Assembly (NCBI GenBank): GCA_964244725.1
Contig: CAXTJQ010000010.1
Span: 62,001 to 126,000, forward strand
Source: Kumtagia sp964244725
Lineage (GTDB): Bacteria > Pseudomonadota > Alphaproteobacteria > Rhizobiales > Rhizobiaceae
DNA length: 64,000 nucleotides
Direction: 5' to 3'
Both the position numbers and the translations under genes were made by a program. Under the pieces are notes generated by a model, which saw only the letters and a list, made by a program, of their open reading frames with translations, was not told where the DNA came from and did no database searches. Below, in pieces: positions 51,338-58,873 of this stretch (positions are counted from its first letter, which is position 1; every line of letters starts with the position of its first letter).

Positions 51338-52246
51338 ATGGCTGAACCGCTTGTTGCGCCAACCCGCGCCTCCGCTCCGACGATCGCTGCGACGATTGAG
51401 CTGTTGAAGCCGATAACATGGTTCGCGCCGATGTGGGCATTCGGCTGCGGCGTCGTCTCCTCCGGCGTCGCGATCGGCGACCGTTGGCCCTACGTCGTCG
51501 GCGGCATCCTTCTGGCGGGCCCTCTGGTCTGCGGGGCCAGCCAGGCGGTGAACGATTGGTACGACCGCGAGGTCGACGCGATCAACGAACCGCATCGCGT
51601 CATTCCGTCGGGTCGCATGCCGGGCCGCTGGGGTTTGGGCGTTGCTGTCGCGAACACCTTGATCTCGCTGGTCGTGGCTTGGGCGCTCGGCGTCTGGGTG
51701 TTCTATGCCTGCGTCGTGGGGCTGGCGCTGGCCTGGGCCTATAGCGCGCCGCCGTTCCGGCTGAAGCGCAGCGGCTGGTATGGGCCTGGCGCCGTCGGCC
51801 TCTGCTACGAGGGCCTGCCCTGGTTCACGGCGGCCGCCGCCGCGATCGGCGGCTTTCCGGGCTTCCCCATCCTGACGCTCACATTGCTCTACAGCCTGGG
51901 CGCGCATGGCATCATGACGCTCAACGACTTCAAGTCGGTCGAAGGCGACCGCCAGACAGGCCTGGCCAGCCTGCCGGCCGTGTTCGGCGTCGACCGGGCG
52001 GCGCGGCTTGCATGCCTGATCATGGGCGCGCCGCAACTCGTGGTGATCGGGCTTCTGCTGCACTGGGGGTTTCCGATCCATGCGCTGATCGTAGCGGCGC
52101 TGCTGGCGGGTCAGGCGCTTTGCATGCTGCGCATGCTGACCAACCCGCTCAAGCTGGCGTCCTGGTACAATGCGACCGGCACGACGATGTATGTATTCGG
52201 CATGCTCGCCAGCGCCTTCGCCGTCCGCGCCATGCAGGGAGGCTGA
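51338..52246 (+). CDS. bchG: Bacteriochlorophyll synthase (geranylgeranyl/phytyl transferase)
   Basis: UbiA-family prenyltransferase attaching the C20 alcohol to bacteriochlorophyllide. The 302-residue polytopic protein has LLKPITWFAPMWAFGCGVVSSG, the first Asp-rich motif CGASQAVNDWYDREVDAINEPHRVIPSGR, and the second motif TLNDFKSVEGDRQTGLASLPAVFG. ATG at 51338 is the first in-frame start after ppsR. pucC begins 1 nt after the stop, so bchG-pucC-bchP form a unit. Confidence 0.97.
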   Translation: MAEPLVAPTRASAPTIAATIELLKPITWFAPMWAFGCGVVSSGVAIGDRWPYVVGGILLAGPLVCGASQAVNDWYDREVDAINEPHRVIPSGRMPGRWGLGVAVANTLISLVVAWALGVWVFYACVVGLALAWAYSAPPFRLKRSGWYGPGAVGLCYEGLPWFTAAAAAIGGFPGFPILTLTLLYSLGAHGIMTLNDFKSVEGDRQTGLASLPAVFGVDRAARLACLIMGAPQLVVIGLLLHWGFPIHALIVAALLAGQALCMLRMLTNPLKLASWYNATGTTMYVFGMLASAFAVRAMQGG

Positions 52247-52247
52247 A

Positions 52248-53597
52248 GTGCAGGAGCAGACCACGCTCGGTTGGATCGGCATCGCCAGGCTGGGCCTCGT
52301 GCAGGCGGCGCTTGGCTCGATCATCGTGCTGACCACCTCGACCCTGAATCGCATCATGGTCGTCGAACTCGGCCTCGCGGCGGTGGTTCCCGGCGCCCTC
52401 GTAGGCGTTCACTATGGCGTCCAGATCGCGCGTCCGCTGTGGGGCCATGGCTCCGACCGCGGCGGCCGGCGCACATCGTGGATCGTCGGCGGCATGGCGC
52501 TGCTGGCGCTCGCCGGCATCGGCGCGGCGATGGCGACCGCGCTCATGGCGGAGAATTTCACGGTCGGGCTCGTGCTTGCAATTTTCGATTTCATCCTGAT
52601 CGGCTTCGGCGTCGGCGCTGCGGGCACCTCGCTTCTGGCGTTGCTCGCCTCCAGCGTGTCTCCCGAGCGCCGCCCGGCGGCGGCGACGCTGGTCTGGCTG
52701 ATGATGATCTTTGGCATCGCCGTCACCGCTGTCGTTTCGGGCAAGTTCCTCGATCCGTTTTCCATGGCGCGCCTGATCGCGGTCACGGCGGTCGCCGGCC
52801 TGTCGGCGCTGACTCTCACGATCCTCGCCGTGATCGGGGTCGAGAAAAACACGTTTGGCTCGATTGCGGGCGCGCGACGCACGCCTGCCGTTTCCTTCCG
52901 CCACAGCCTTGCCGACGCCTGGGCCGATCCGCAGGCCCGCCTGTTCACGGTCTTCGTCTTCGTCTCGATGCTGGGCTACAGCATGCAGGATTTGATCCTG
53001 GAGCCTTTCGCCGGGCTCGTCTTCGACATGACGCCGGGCCAGACGACCGGGCTTTCGGGCATTCAGAACGGCGGCGTGTTCATTGGCATGGTTCTCGTCG
53101 GCGTCGCCGGCAGCCTGCTCGCGCGGCGCGTTCCGGCGATCCTGAAATATTTCACCGTCGGCGGCTGCCTGCTGTCCAGCGTCGCGCTGGCGGCGCTCGC
53201 CTTCTCGGCCAGGGCAGGCGCGGGCTGGCCGTTAACGGCCCACGTCTTCGCGCTGGGTTTTTCCAATGGCGTGTTCGCCGTCGCGGCCATCGCCTCGATG
53301 ATGGCGCTGGCCGGGGCTGGCGACAGGTCGCGAGTCGGATTGCGGATGGGGCTGTGGGGCGCGGCGCAGGCCGTCGCCTTCGGCCTCGGCGGCTTTATCG
53401 GCACGGTCGCGGTCGAGGCGGTGCGCGCGGTCGGCGGTTCCGTCCCGCTCGCCTACGGCAGCGTCTTCCTGCTCGAAGGCGCCATCTTCCTTGCCGCGGC
53501 CTGCCTCGCCATGAGAATCGCGACGCCGCGTTCCGAACGATCCCTCGACCGCGACGACGCTATACCGTATCCGACCGGCCTGCAGGCCGCCGAATGA
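52248..53597 (+). CDS. PucC-family protein between bchG and bchP (Bch2/ORF428-like)
   Basis: A 449-residue major-facilitator-fold protein, second PucC-family member in the window. Motifs: IARLGLVQAALGSIIVLTTSTLNRIMVVELGLAAVVPGALVGVHYGVQ, PLWGHGSDRGGRRTSWIVGGM and LGYSMQDLILEPFAGLVF. The GTG at 52248 follows GGGAGG. In other clusters a homologue lies in this exact bchG-bchP position and is thought to help deliver pigment to antenna. No puc antenna genes occur here, so LH2 specificity is not implied. Confidence 0.93.
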   Translation: MQEQTTLGWIGIARLGLVQAALGSIIVLTTSTLNRIMVVELGLAAVVPGALVGVHYGVQIARPLWGHGSDRGGRRTSWIVGGMALLALAGIGAAMATALMAENFTVGLVLAIFDFILIGFGVGAAGTSLLALLASSVSPERRPAAATLVWLMMIFGIAVTAVVSGKFLDPFSMARLIAVTAVAGLSALTLTILAVIGVEKNTFGSIAGARRTPAVSFRHSLADAWADPQARLFTVFVFVSMLGYSMQDLILEPFAGLVFDMTPGQTTGLSGIQNGGVFIGMVLVGVAGSLLARRVPAILKYFTVGGCLLSSVALAALAFSARAGAGWPLTAHVFALGFSNGVFAVAAIASMMALAGAGDRSRVGLRMGLWGAAQAVAFGLGGFIGTVAVEAVRAVGGSVPLAYGSVFLLEGAIFLAAACLAMRIATPRSERSLDRDDAIPYPTGLQAAE

Positions 53598-54793
53598 ACG
53601 ACGTCGCGGCCCTGACTTGCGCTTACGATGCCGTCGTGGTGGGCGGCGGTCCCGCCGGCGCGACGGCCGCCGGCGAGCTTGCCGCGGCCGGACGCCGCAT
53701 CCTTCTGCTCGACCGCGACGGCCGCACCAAGCCATGCGGCGGGGCGATCCCCACCAAGGCGATCGCCGAGTTCGACATTCCGCCGCATCTGCTCACGGCC
53801 CGCATCCGTTCCGCCCGTATCTTCGCGCCGTCGCAGACCAGCGTCGACATGCACATCGATGCCGGCTTCGTCGGCATGGTCGATCGGGATGTCTACGATC
53901 CTTGGCTGCGCGAACGGGCCCGCTCGATGGGCGCTGAGGTCGTCGCGGGCGCTTTCGAGGACGCGACGCGTCTCGGCGATGGTCGTCTGGCCGTGCGGAT
54001 ATGCAGAAAGGGCGGCGAGCCCGAAACGGTCACGACGCGAATGATCGTCGGCGCGGACGGCGCGAACTCGGCTGTGCGGCGGCGGATGTTCGGCAAGGAT
54101 GTCCGCCCGCCCTACGTGTTTGCCTATCATGAAATCGTCCGCTCGCCCGAGAGCGGCCGGGATGGCTTCGATCCGCAGCGTTGCGACGTCTACTATCAGG
54201 GCCAGGTCTCGCCGGATTTCTACGGCTGGGTCTTTCCTCATGGCGAAACGACCAGCGTCGGCGTCGGCAGCGCGGTCAAGGGTTTCGACCTGCGCGAGGC
54301 CACGAGGCTGCTGCGCCGCAAGGCCGGCCTCGAGGCCCTGGAGACCATCCGTGAGGAAGGCGCGCCCCTCCCGCTCAAACCTCTGAAGCACTGGGACAAT
54401 GGCCGCGACACTCTGCTCGTCGGCGACGCCGCCGGCGTGGTCGCCCCGGCGTCGGGCGAAGGCATCTATTATGCCATGCTGTGCGGCCGGCTGGCGGCGC
54501 AGGCCGCGGGTGATTTCCTTGCCACCGGCGACCCGCGGTCGCTTGCCCTGGTGCGCAAACGGTTCATGCGCCTGCATGGGCGCGTGTTCATGGTGCTCGG
54601 CTTCATGCAGGGGTTCTGGTATCGCAGCGACAGGCGCCGCGAGCGTTTCGTGGCGATCTGCGAGGACATGGATGTCCAACGTCTCGTCTGGGAATCCTAC
54701 TTGAACAAGCGCTTCGTGCGCACTGATCCGCTCGCCCATTTGCGCGTGTTCATCAAGGACCTCGGACATTTGCTGCGCATGGCGTTCCAATAG
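53594..54793 (+). CDS. bchP: Geranylgeranyl diphosphate / geranylgeranyl bacteriochlorophyll reductase
   Basis: FAD enzyme that saturates three double bonds of the geranylgeranyl tail to phytyl. The 399-residue protein begins with a dinucleotide-binding motif AYDAVVVGGGPAGATAAGELAAAG, has RTKPCGGAIPTKAIAEF, VGADGANSAVRRRMFG, and the second FAD motif LLVGDAAGVVAPASGEGIYYAMLCG. The start ATG overlaps the pucC stop (ATGA). orf90 follows after 3 nt. Confidence 0.96.
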   Translation: MNDVAALTCAYDAVVVGGGPAGATAAGELAAAGRRILLLDRDGRTKPCGGAIPTKAIAEFDIPPHLLTARIRSARIFAPSQTSVDMHIDAGFVGMVDRDVYDPWLRERARSMGAEVVAGAFEDATRLGDGRLAVRICRKGGEPETVTTRMIVGADGANSAVRRRMFGKDVRPPYVFAYHEIVRSPESGRDGFDPQRCDVYYQGQVSPDFYGWVFPHGETTSVGVGSAVKGFDLREATRLLRRKAGLEALETIREEGAPLPLKPLKHWDNGRDTLLVGDAAGVVAPASGEGIYYAMLCGRLAAQAAGDFLATGDPRSLALVRKRFMRLHGRVFMVLGFMQGFWYRSDRRRERFVAICEDMDVQRLVWESYLNKRFVRTDPLAHLRVFIKDLGHLLRMAFQ

Positions 54794-54796
54794 ACC

Positions 54797-55069
54797 ATGC
54801 TTGAAGCGTTTGTCCTGGACGGTACGATTACCCTAGCCGCGCTCTGCGCTCTGGCCGTCGAGGCGGCTGTGCTTGCTGGATTGGCCGTGATGCGCCGAAC
54901 GCCGCCCGCCACCGCCGTGATCGCAAATCTTCTGTCGGGCCTGTTCCTGATTATCGCCCTGCGGGCGGCCCTTTTGAAATCGGGCGAAGGCGTTGTCGCG
55001 CTCTATCTCGCTCTGGGGGGCGCGGCCCACCTGGCCAATGTCCTGATGCGGCTGCGCCGTCCGTCCTGA
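54797..55069 (+). CDS. Small membrane protein downstream of bchP, function unknown
   Basis: A 90-residue hydrophobic protein with about three predicted helices (residues 10-32, 38-60, 66-84) and a short basic end MRLRRPS. It lacks signature motifs I can name. The 3-nt spacing from bchP strongly suggests co-translation, so a role in pigment tail reduction, pigment delivery or membrane assembly is plausible but unproven. It ends 11 bp before a convergent DUF2189 gene and marks the end of the recognisable photosynthesis genes on this side. Confidence 0.75.
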   Translation: MLEAFVLDGTITLAALCALAVEAAVLAGLAVMRRTPPATAVIANLLSGLFLIIALRAALLKSGEGVVALYLALGGAAHLANVLMRLRRPS

Positions 55070-55080
55070 GTGTCCGGCGT

Positions 55081-55893
55081 CTACATGGTTCTGCGCCCGG
55101 CGGGCGTCACGACCTTGCGATAAAGATGCCAGGTCGCGTGGCCGAGGATCGGCATGACCACCGCGAGCCCGACGAAGAGCGGTATCGAGCCGACCACGAG
55201 CATCGCCGCCACGATCAGGCCCCAGAATATCATCGGCCCTGGGTTGCGGGTAAACGCATGGAGCGAGGTCTCGATGGCCGCCACCGCGCCGACATCGCGG
55301 TCGAGCAGAACGGGGAAAGCCACCGCCGTGAGCGCTAGCGCGATCAGCGCGAACATCGCGCCGACCAGATTGCCAATGGCGATCAGCGCGAAGCCTCGTT
55401 GCGTGGTGAACACGTCGCGGACGAAATCGGTGATCGTTGCCGGACCGGCATTGCCGTAGATCATGTTGAACAGGGCGCTGGCAACGAAGATCCACACCAC
55501 GAACAACGCCAGGAGAAGCGCGCCGACCGCCAGGATCGCGGGTATGGCCGGAGAGTTGCGGACCTCGAGCGCGTGGGTCCAGGACGTGTCCAGCTTGAGT
55601 TCGCGGCGCCGGCTGATTTCGTAAAGTCCGATTGCCGCAAGGGGACCGAGCAGCGCGAAGCCCGACATCAGGGGATAGATAAGCTGAAGGCCGGCGCCGC
55701 CAGCGCTCCAACTGACCAGTACGACGCCCGCCAGCGGGTAGATCAGACACAGGAATACGTAGTGCGATGGCTTGACCCAGAAATCCTCCAAGCCCTTTCG
55801 CAGCGCGTCGGTCACGTCAGCCATGCCGATCTTGCGGACTTCAGGCGCATGGATGGAGCCCTTCGCATCGGAAATTACATGGAAATCAGTCAT
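55081..55893 (-). CDS. DUF2189-family integral membrane protein
   Basis: A 270-residue protein with about six membrane helices. It has the DUF2189 pattern of an N-terminal cytoplasmic segment (PEVRKIGMADVTDALRKGLEDFWVKPSHYVFLCLIYPLAGVV), a middle block ALLGPLAAIGLYEISRRRE and the ending PILGHATWHLYRKVV. GAGGAGG precedes the ATG. The family is common in Alphaproteobacteria and has no assigned function. It is oriented against the bchP unit and is probably not part of it. Confidence 0.85.
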   Translation of the reverse strand: MTDFHVISDAKGSIHAPEVRKIGMADVTDALRKGLEDFWVKPSHYVFLCLIYPLAGVVLVSWSAGGAGLQLIYPLMSGFALLGPLAAIGLYEISRRRELKLDTSWTHALEVRNSPAIPAILAVGALLLALFVVWIFVASALFNMIYGNAGPATITDFVRDVFTTQRGFALIAIGNLVGAMFALIALALTAVAFPVLLDRDVGAVAAIETSLHAFTRNPGPMIFWGLIVAAMLVVGSIPLFVGLAVVMPILGHATWHLYRKVVTPAGRRTM

Positions 55894-56005
55894 GGTCCCA
55901 CCTCCTCGACGGCCAATGCTGGCAGTAAACGGCTAGAGCCGATCCGCCCCACCTTGGTCTAGTCTCCATCCACGTCCAGTTACCCATCGGACTGCGCACT
56001 GCCGA

Positions 56006-56590
56006 CTATTGGACGACCGGAGTTTGAGCCGCGCTGCCTATGCCCACTTTGTCCGCAAGCGCCAGGAGCGCGGCGTAGTGCTTGACGAGTTGCGGCGTCG
56101 TTTCGGCGGCGAATTTCGCCAGATTGTTGCCTTTGTCGGCATAGCCGCGATAGTAGGAGATCGTCCGCTGGTGGGCGAACAACTGCGACTCCACATAGGC
56201 CTTATCGAACTCGGCCCCCTCGAGTGACTGCAGCTTGCCGAGCAGGCCTTGCTGCTCGCCGTCGACGGAGGGCGCGGCGATCTCCACCTTATCGGCCTTG
56301 CCGGCCGCGATGACGGCGTTCATGATCGCCTGATGCTCCGCCGCGAACTCAGCCGCCAGAGTCTTGACATCGGGCGAACCGGCGTTCGTCGCGGCGACAG
56401 CCGACGCTTTGACGATAAACTCGTCCGCGGATGTCGCGGCGGAGAGAAACTCATAATCCGAAGACAACTCGGCCGGCTTGATCTGGGTTTCGGGAATCGT
56501 CGGCGCGACCTTGTCGCTTTGGGTCTGCGCACGAGCCGGCGCCGAAAGAACCAGGGCGAGCGGAAGAAGGAACAGGACGAGGCGGCGCAT
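56006..56590 (-). CDS. Exported DUF4142 protein
   Basis: A 194-residue protein with a clear signal peptide (MRRLVLFLLPLALVLSAPARAQ, cleavage near residue 22). The ferritin-like four-helix DUF4142 domain follows: DEFIVKASAVAATNAGSPDVKTLAAEFAAEHQAIMNAV...LFAHQRTISYYRGYADKGNN. The ATG at 56590 has GGAGGAAG upstream; the longer frame has no such support. Family members are periplasmic and of unknown function. The 112-bp gap to the DUF2189 gene shows nothing else. Confidence 0.85.
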   Translation of the reverse strand: MRRLVLFLLPLALVLSAPARAQTQSDKVAPTIPETQIKPAELSSDYEFLSAATSADEFIVKASAVAATNAGSPDVKTLAAEFAAEHQAIMNAVIAAGKADKVEIAAPSVDGEQQGLLGKLQSLEGAEFDKAYVESQLFAHQRTISYYRGYADKGNNLAKFAAETTPQLVKHYAALLALADKVGIGSAAQTPVVQ

Positions 56591-56646
56591 ATATCTTCCT
56601 CCGGGCAAATTGTCGCAGTTATCGCGCACAATGCGTTTGGGTGCGC

Positions 56647-57210
56647 TCATGTTCCATTTGCCTGCCGCCATTTGATGGAGCAACCGATGGAAGCGATCTG
56701 GTCGCGCGGTCCCTGACCGGTGCGCGCGATCTCGACCATCGCCGCGAACAGGTCGCGGCGTAAAGACTCGCCGCCGCTCTCCTTGCGCGAGGCGTCGAGC
56801 CGACCGCGATATTGTAGCCTCAAATCGCCATTGAACCCGAAGAAGTCGGGCGTACAGACCGCGTCGTAGGCGCGGGCGAGCGACTGATCCTCGTCGTGCA
56901 GATAGGGAAAGCCGAAGCCATGCTCGGCGGCGAACCGCGTCATGTTGCCGAAGGAGTCCGCCGGATAGGCCGTCGCATCGTTCGAATTGATGCCCACGAA
57001 GCCGACGCCATGGCCGGAAAGCTCGGCCGCGTCGCGCACGATCCTTTCAATCACCGCTTTCACATAGGGGCAATGATTGCAGATGAAGGCGACGACCAGC
57101 CCATTCGCGCCCGCCAGATCGAAGAGGCGATGGCGCCGTCCGTCGACGCCGGGCAGCGTCGCATCCACCGCATGCCGGCCGAAATCGCAAATCGGGGGTG
57201 TCGCCGCCAT
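56647..57210 (-). CDS. Thioredoxin-like (AhpC/TSA) family protein
   Basis: A 187-residue thioredoxin-fold protein. It contains the CxxC motif in VVAFICNHCPYVKAVIERIVRDA and GINSNDATAYPADSFGNMTRFAAEHGFGFPYLHDEDQSLARAYDAVCTPDFFGFN, typical of a bacterial group of cytosolic thioredoxin-like redoxins. No signal peptide is seen. The start is ATG at 57210. A redox role is likely but the partner is unknown. It lies between the DUF4142 gene and cbbX with separate spacing on both sides. Confidence 0.85.
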   Translation of the reverse strand: MAATPPICDFGRHAVDATLPGVDGRRHRLFDLAGANGLVVAFICNHCPYVKAVIERIVRDAAELSGHGVGFVGINSNDATAYPADSFGNMTRFAAEHGFGFPYLHDEDQSLARAYDAVCTPDFFGFNGDLRLQYRGRLDASRKESGGESLRRDLFAAMVEIARTGQGPRDQIASIGCSIKWRQANGT

Positions 57211-57310
57211 GGCCTCAACCCTCTCGCCAGCGGGTTAAACCAAACTTGGCTGCTCGCATCCTGCGGCTGTTTGCTTTCATCATGGCGTCATTTCCGTTCG
57301 TCGGCCGTCG

Positions 57311-58267
57311 TCATCGCGCCAATTCCGGCTCGCCTTCGAGCCGGCCCTCGACGAAGATGCGGCTGCCGCGGATGTCGGGTTCCTCGATCGTGATCAGGTC
57401 CAGCCTCGACAACTTCCGGCCGCGTTCGGAAAACAGCCGGTTCGCCTGGCGCAGGCGGGCCCGGTCGAGCGCATTGCGAATCGATCGGGCGTTCGAGAAG
57501 TGCGGCAGGGTCATGCGCAGGGGTATGTATTCCCTCAGCGCCTGCGCCGCGCTCTCGCTCAACCGATAGTTCTGCTCGCCGAGCATCAGTCCGGCGATCG
57601 CTTCCAGTTCGTCGGGACGGTAGTCCGGAAAATCGACATGGTGGGCGATGCGCGAGCGCATGCCCGGATTGCTCAGGAAGAAGCGATCCATCTTGTCCTT
57701 GTAGCCGGCCAGGATGACCACGAGGTCGTCGCGGTTGTTCTCCATGCATTGCAGCAGGATTTCGATCGATTCTTGCCCGTAGTCGCGCTCGTTCTCCGGC
57801 TTGTAGAGATAATACGCCTCATCGATGAACAGCACCCCGCCCATCGCCTTCTTGATGATCTCGCGGGTCTTGGGCGCCGTGTGGCCGACATATTGCCCGA
57901 CAAGGTCGTCGCGCGTGACCGAGACAAGGTGTCCCTCGCGGACGTAACCGAGGTTGTGCAGGATTTCCGCCATGCGCAACGCGACGGTCGTCTTGCCGGT
58001 GCCGGGATTGCCGGTGAAGTTCATGTGCAGCGTCGGCGTGGCCGAGGAGATGCCGAATTTCCGCCGCAGCCGGTCGACCAGCAGCAGCGCGGCGATCTCG
58101 CGGATCCGGGTCTTCACCGGCTTCAACCCGACCAGTTCGCGGTCGAGCTTGCCCATGACCTCGTCCATCCTCGAAGCCTCGAACTCGGCCTGAAGGTCGA
58201 CCACCGCGTCGTCGGCCAGCATGTGGGAACCAGTTGATTGCGGCTTGGCGTCCATGGCGTCGCTCAT
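57311..58267 (-). CDS. cbbX: Red-type RuBisCO activase CbbX
   Basis: AAA+ motor that removes inhibitory sugar phosphates from form IC RuBisCO. The 318-residue protein has Walker A FTGNPGTGKTTVALRMAEIL, Walker B GGVLFIDEAYYLYK, and sensor/arginine region NPGMRSRIAHHVDFPDY. The ATG at 58267 has GGAGGGG 8 nt upstream; that Shine-Dalgarno lies inside the end of palindromic repeat copy C. It is the last gene of the cbb operon and matches the red-type small subunit encoded upstream. Confidence 0.96.
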   Translation of the reverse strand: MSDAMDAKPQSTGSHMLADDAVVDLQAEFEASRMDEVMGKLDRELVGLKPVKTRIREIAALLLVDRLRRKFGISSATPTLHMNFTGNPGTGKTTVALRMAEILHNLGYVREGHLVSVTRDDLVGQYVGHTAPKTREIIKKAMGGVLFIDEAYYLYKPENERDYGQESIEILLQCMENNRDDLVVILAGYKDKMDRFFLSNPGMRSRIAHHVDFPDYRPDELEAIAGLMLGEQNYRLSESAAQALREYIPLRMTLPHFSNARSIRNALDRARLRQANRLFSERGRKLSRLDLITIEEPDIRGSRIFVEGRLEGEPELAR

Positions 58268-58272
58268 GTTCG

Positions 58273-58404
58273 CGTCCCCTCCACCACGCTTCGCGTGGTC
58301 CCCCTCCCCCGCTTCGCAGGGGAGGATCCAGCGACGCCGCCTGCACGACCTGATCCTCCCCCGTCTACGGGAGAGGGGGACCGCCGTAGGCGGTGGAGGG
58401 GGCG
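58273..58404. repeat. Palindromic mosaic repeat, copy C (132 bp), between cbbS and cbbX
   Basis: Same family and same length as the copy in bchY. The outer ends are inverted repeats (CGTCCCCTCCACCAC... facing ...GGTGGAGGGGGCG). The left arm contains ACCACGC-TTC-GCGTGGT and the right arm ACCGCC-GTA-GGCGGT. It fills almost all of the 154-bp gap between cbbS and cbbX and can affect how much cbbX mRNA is made. Its end provides the cbbX ribosome-binding site. Confidence 0.9.
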
Positions 58405-58421
58405 AATAGGACCCGACACGG

Positions 58422-58856
58422 CTAACTCCGCTCGCCCTCGGGCCGGTCGGTCGCATAGGGGATGATCGAATAGCCCTGGCTTCTGCCGTCGCGCTCCTGC
58501 CGCATCAGCCGGAAGCCCGGTTCGTTGGGCGGACGGTTGACGATGAACGACATGCGCGGCGCCTCCCAACCCTTGGTCGAATCGAAGGCCGTGACCCGGA
58601 TGTACATGTTGGGCAGCGCCTTCCGGCAATTGTTGACCTCCATCAGGATGCCGGCCGGATCCTTGAGGTCGAACATCGGGTTGCCGTACATCTCCCAGTA
58701 GGTGTTCCGCGGATGCGGGTCGTCGGTGTATTCGACGCTGACGGCCCAGTGGTTCTTCAGCGCGTATTTGATCTGCGCCGAGATCTGGGTGTCGGTCAGG
58801 TCGGGCAGGAACGAGAACTGGCCCTGCGTGACCTTGTTTCCGGGATTGGTCATCAT
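58422..58856 (-). CDS. cbbS: RuBisCO small subunit, form IC
   Basis: A 144-residue small subunit with QGQFSFLPDLTDTQISAQIKYAL, WAVSVEYTDDPHPRNTYWEMYGNPMFD and VNNCRKALPNMYIRVTAFDSTKG. It has the C-terminal extension SQGYSIIPYATDRPEG that is characteristic of red-type enzymes. Two adjacent ATG codons (58856, 58853) are possible starts. It follows cbbL by 17 nt. Confidence 0.96.
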   Translation of the reverse strand: MMTNPGNKVTQGQFSFLPDLTDTQISAQIKYALKNHWAVSVEYTDDPHPRNTYWEMYGNPMFDLKDPAGILMEVNNCRKALPNMYIRVTAFDSTKGWEAPRMSFIVNRPPNEPGFRLMRQERDGRSQGYSIIPYATDRPEGERS

Positions 58857-58873
58857 GGTCGTGTTCTCCCTGT

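Noticed and set aside
52248..53597. Second PucC-family gene as evidence for LH2 (puc) antenna in this window
   Set aside because: No pucBA-like small antenna genes are present. A PucC homologue between bchG and bchP is normal in clusters without local puc genes.
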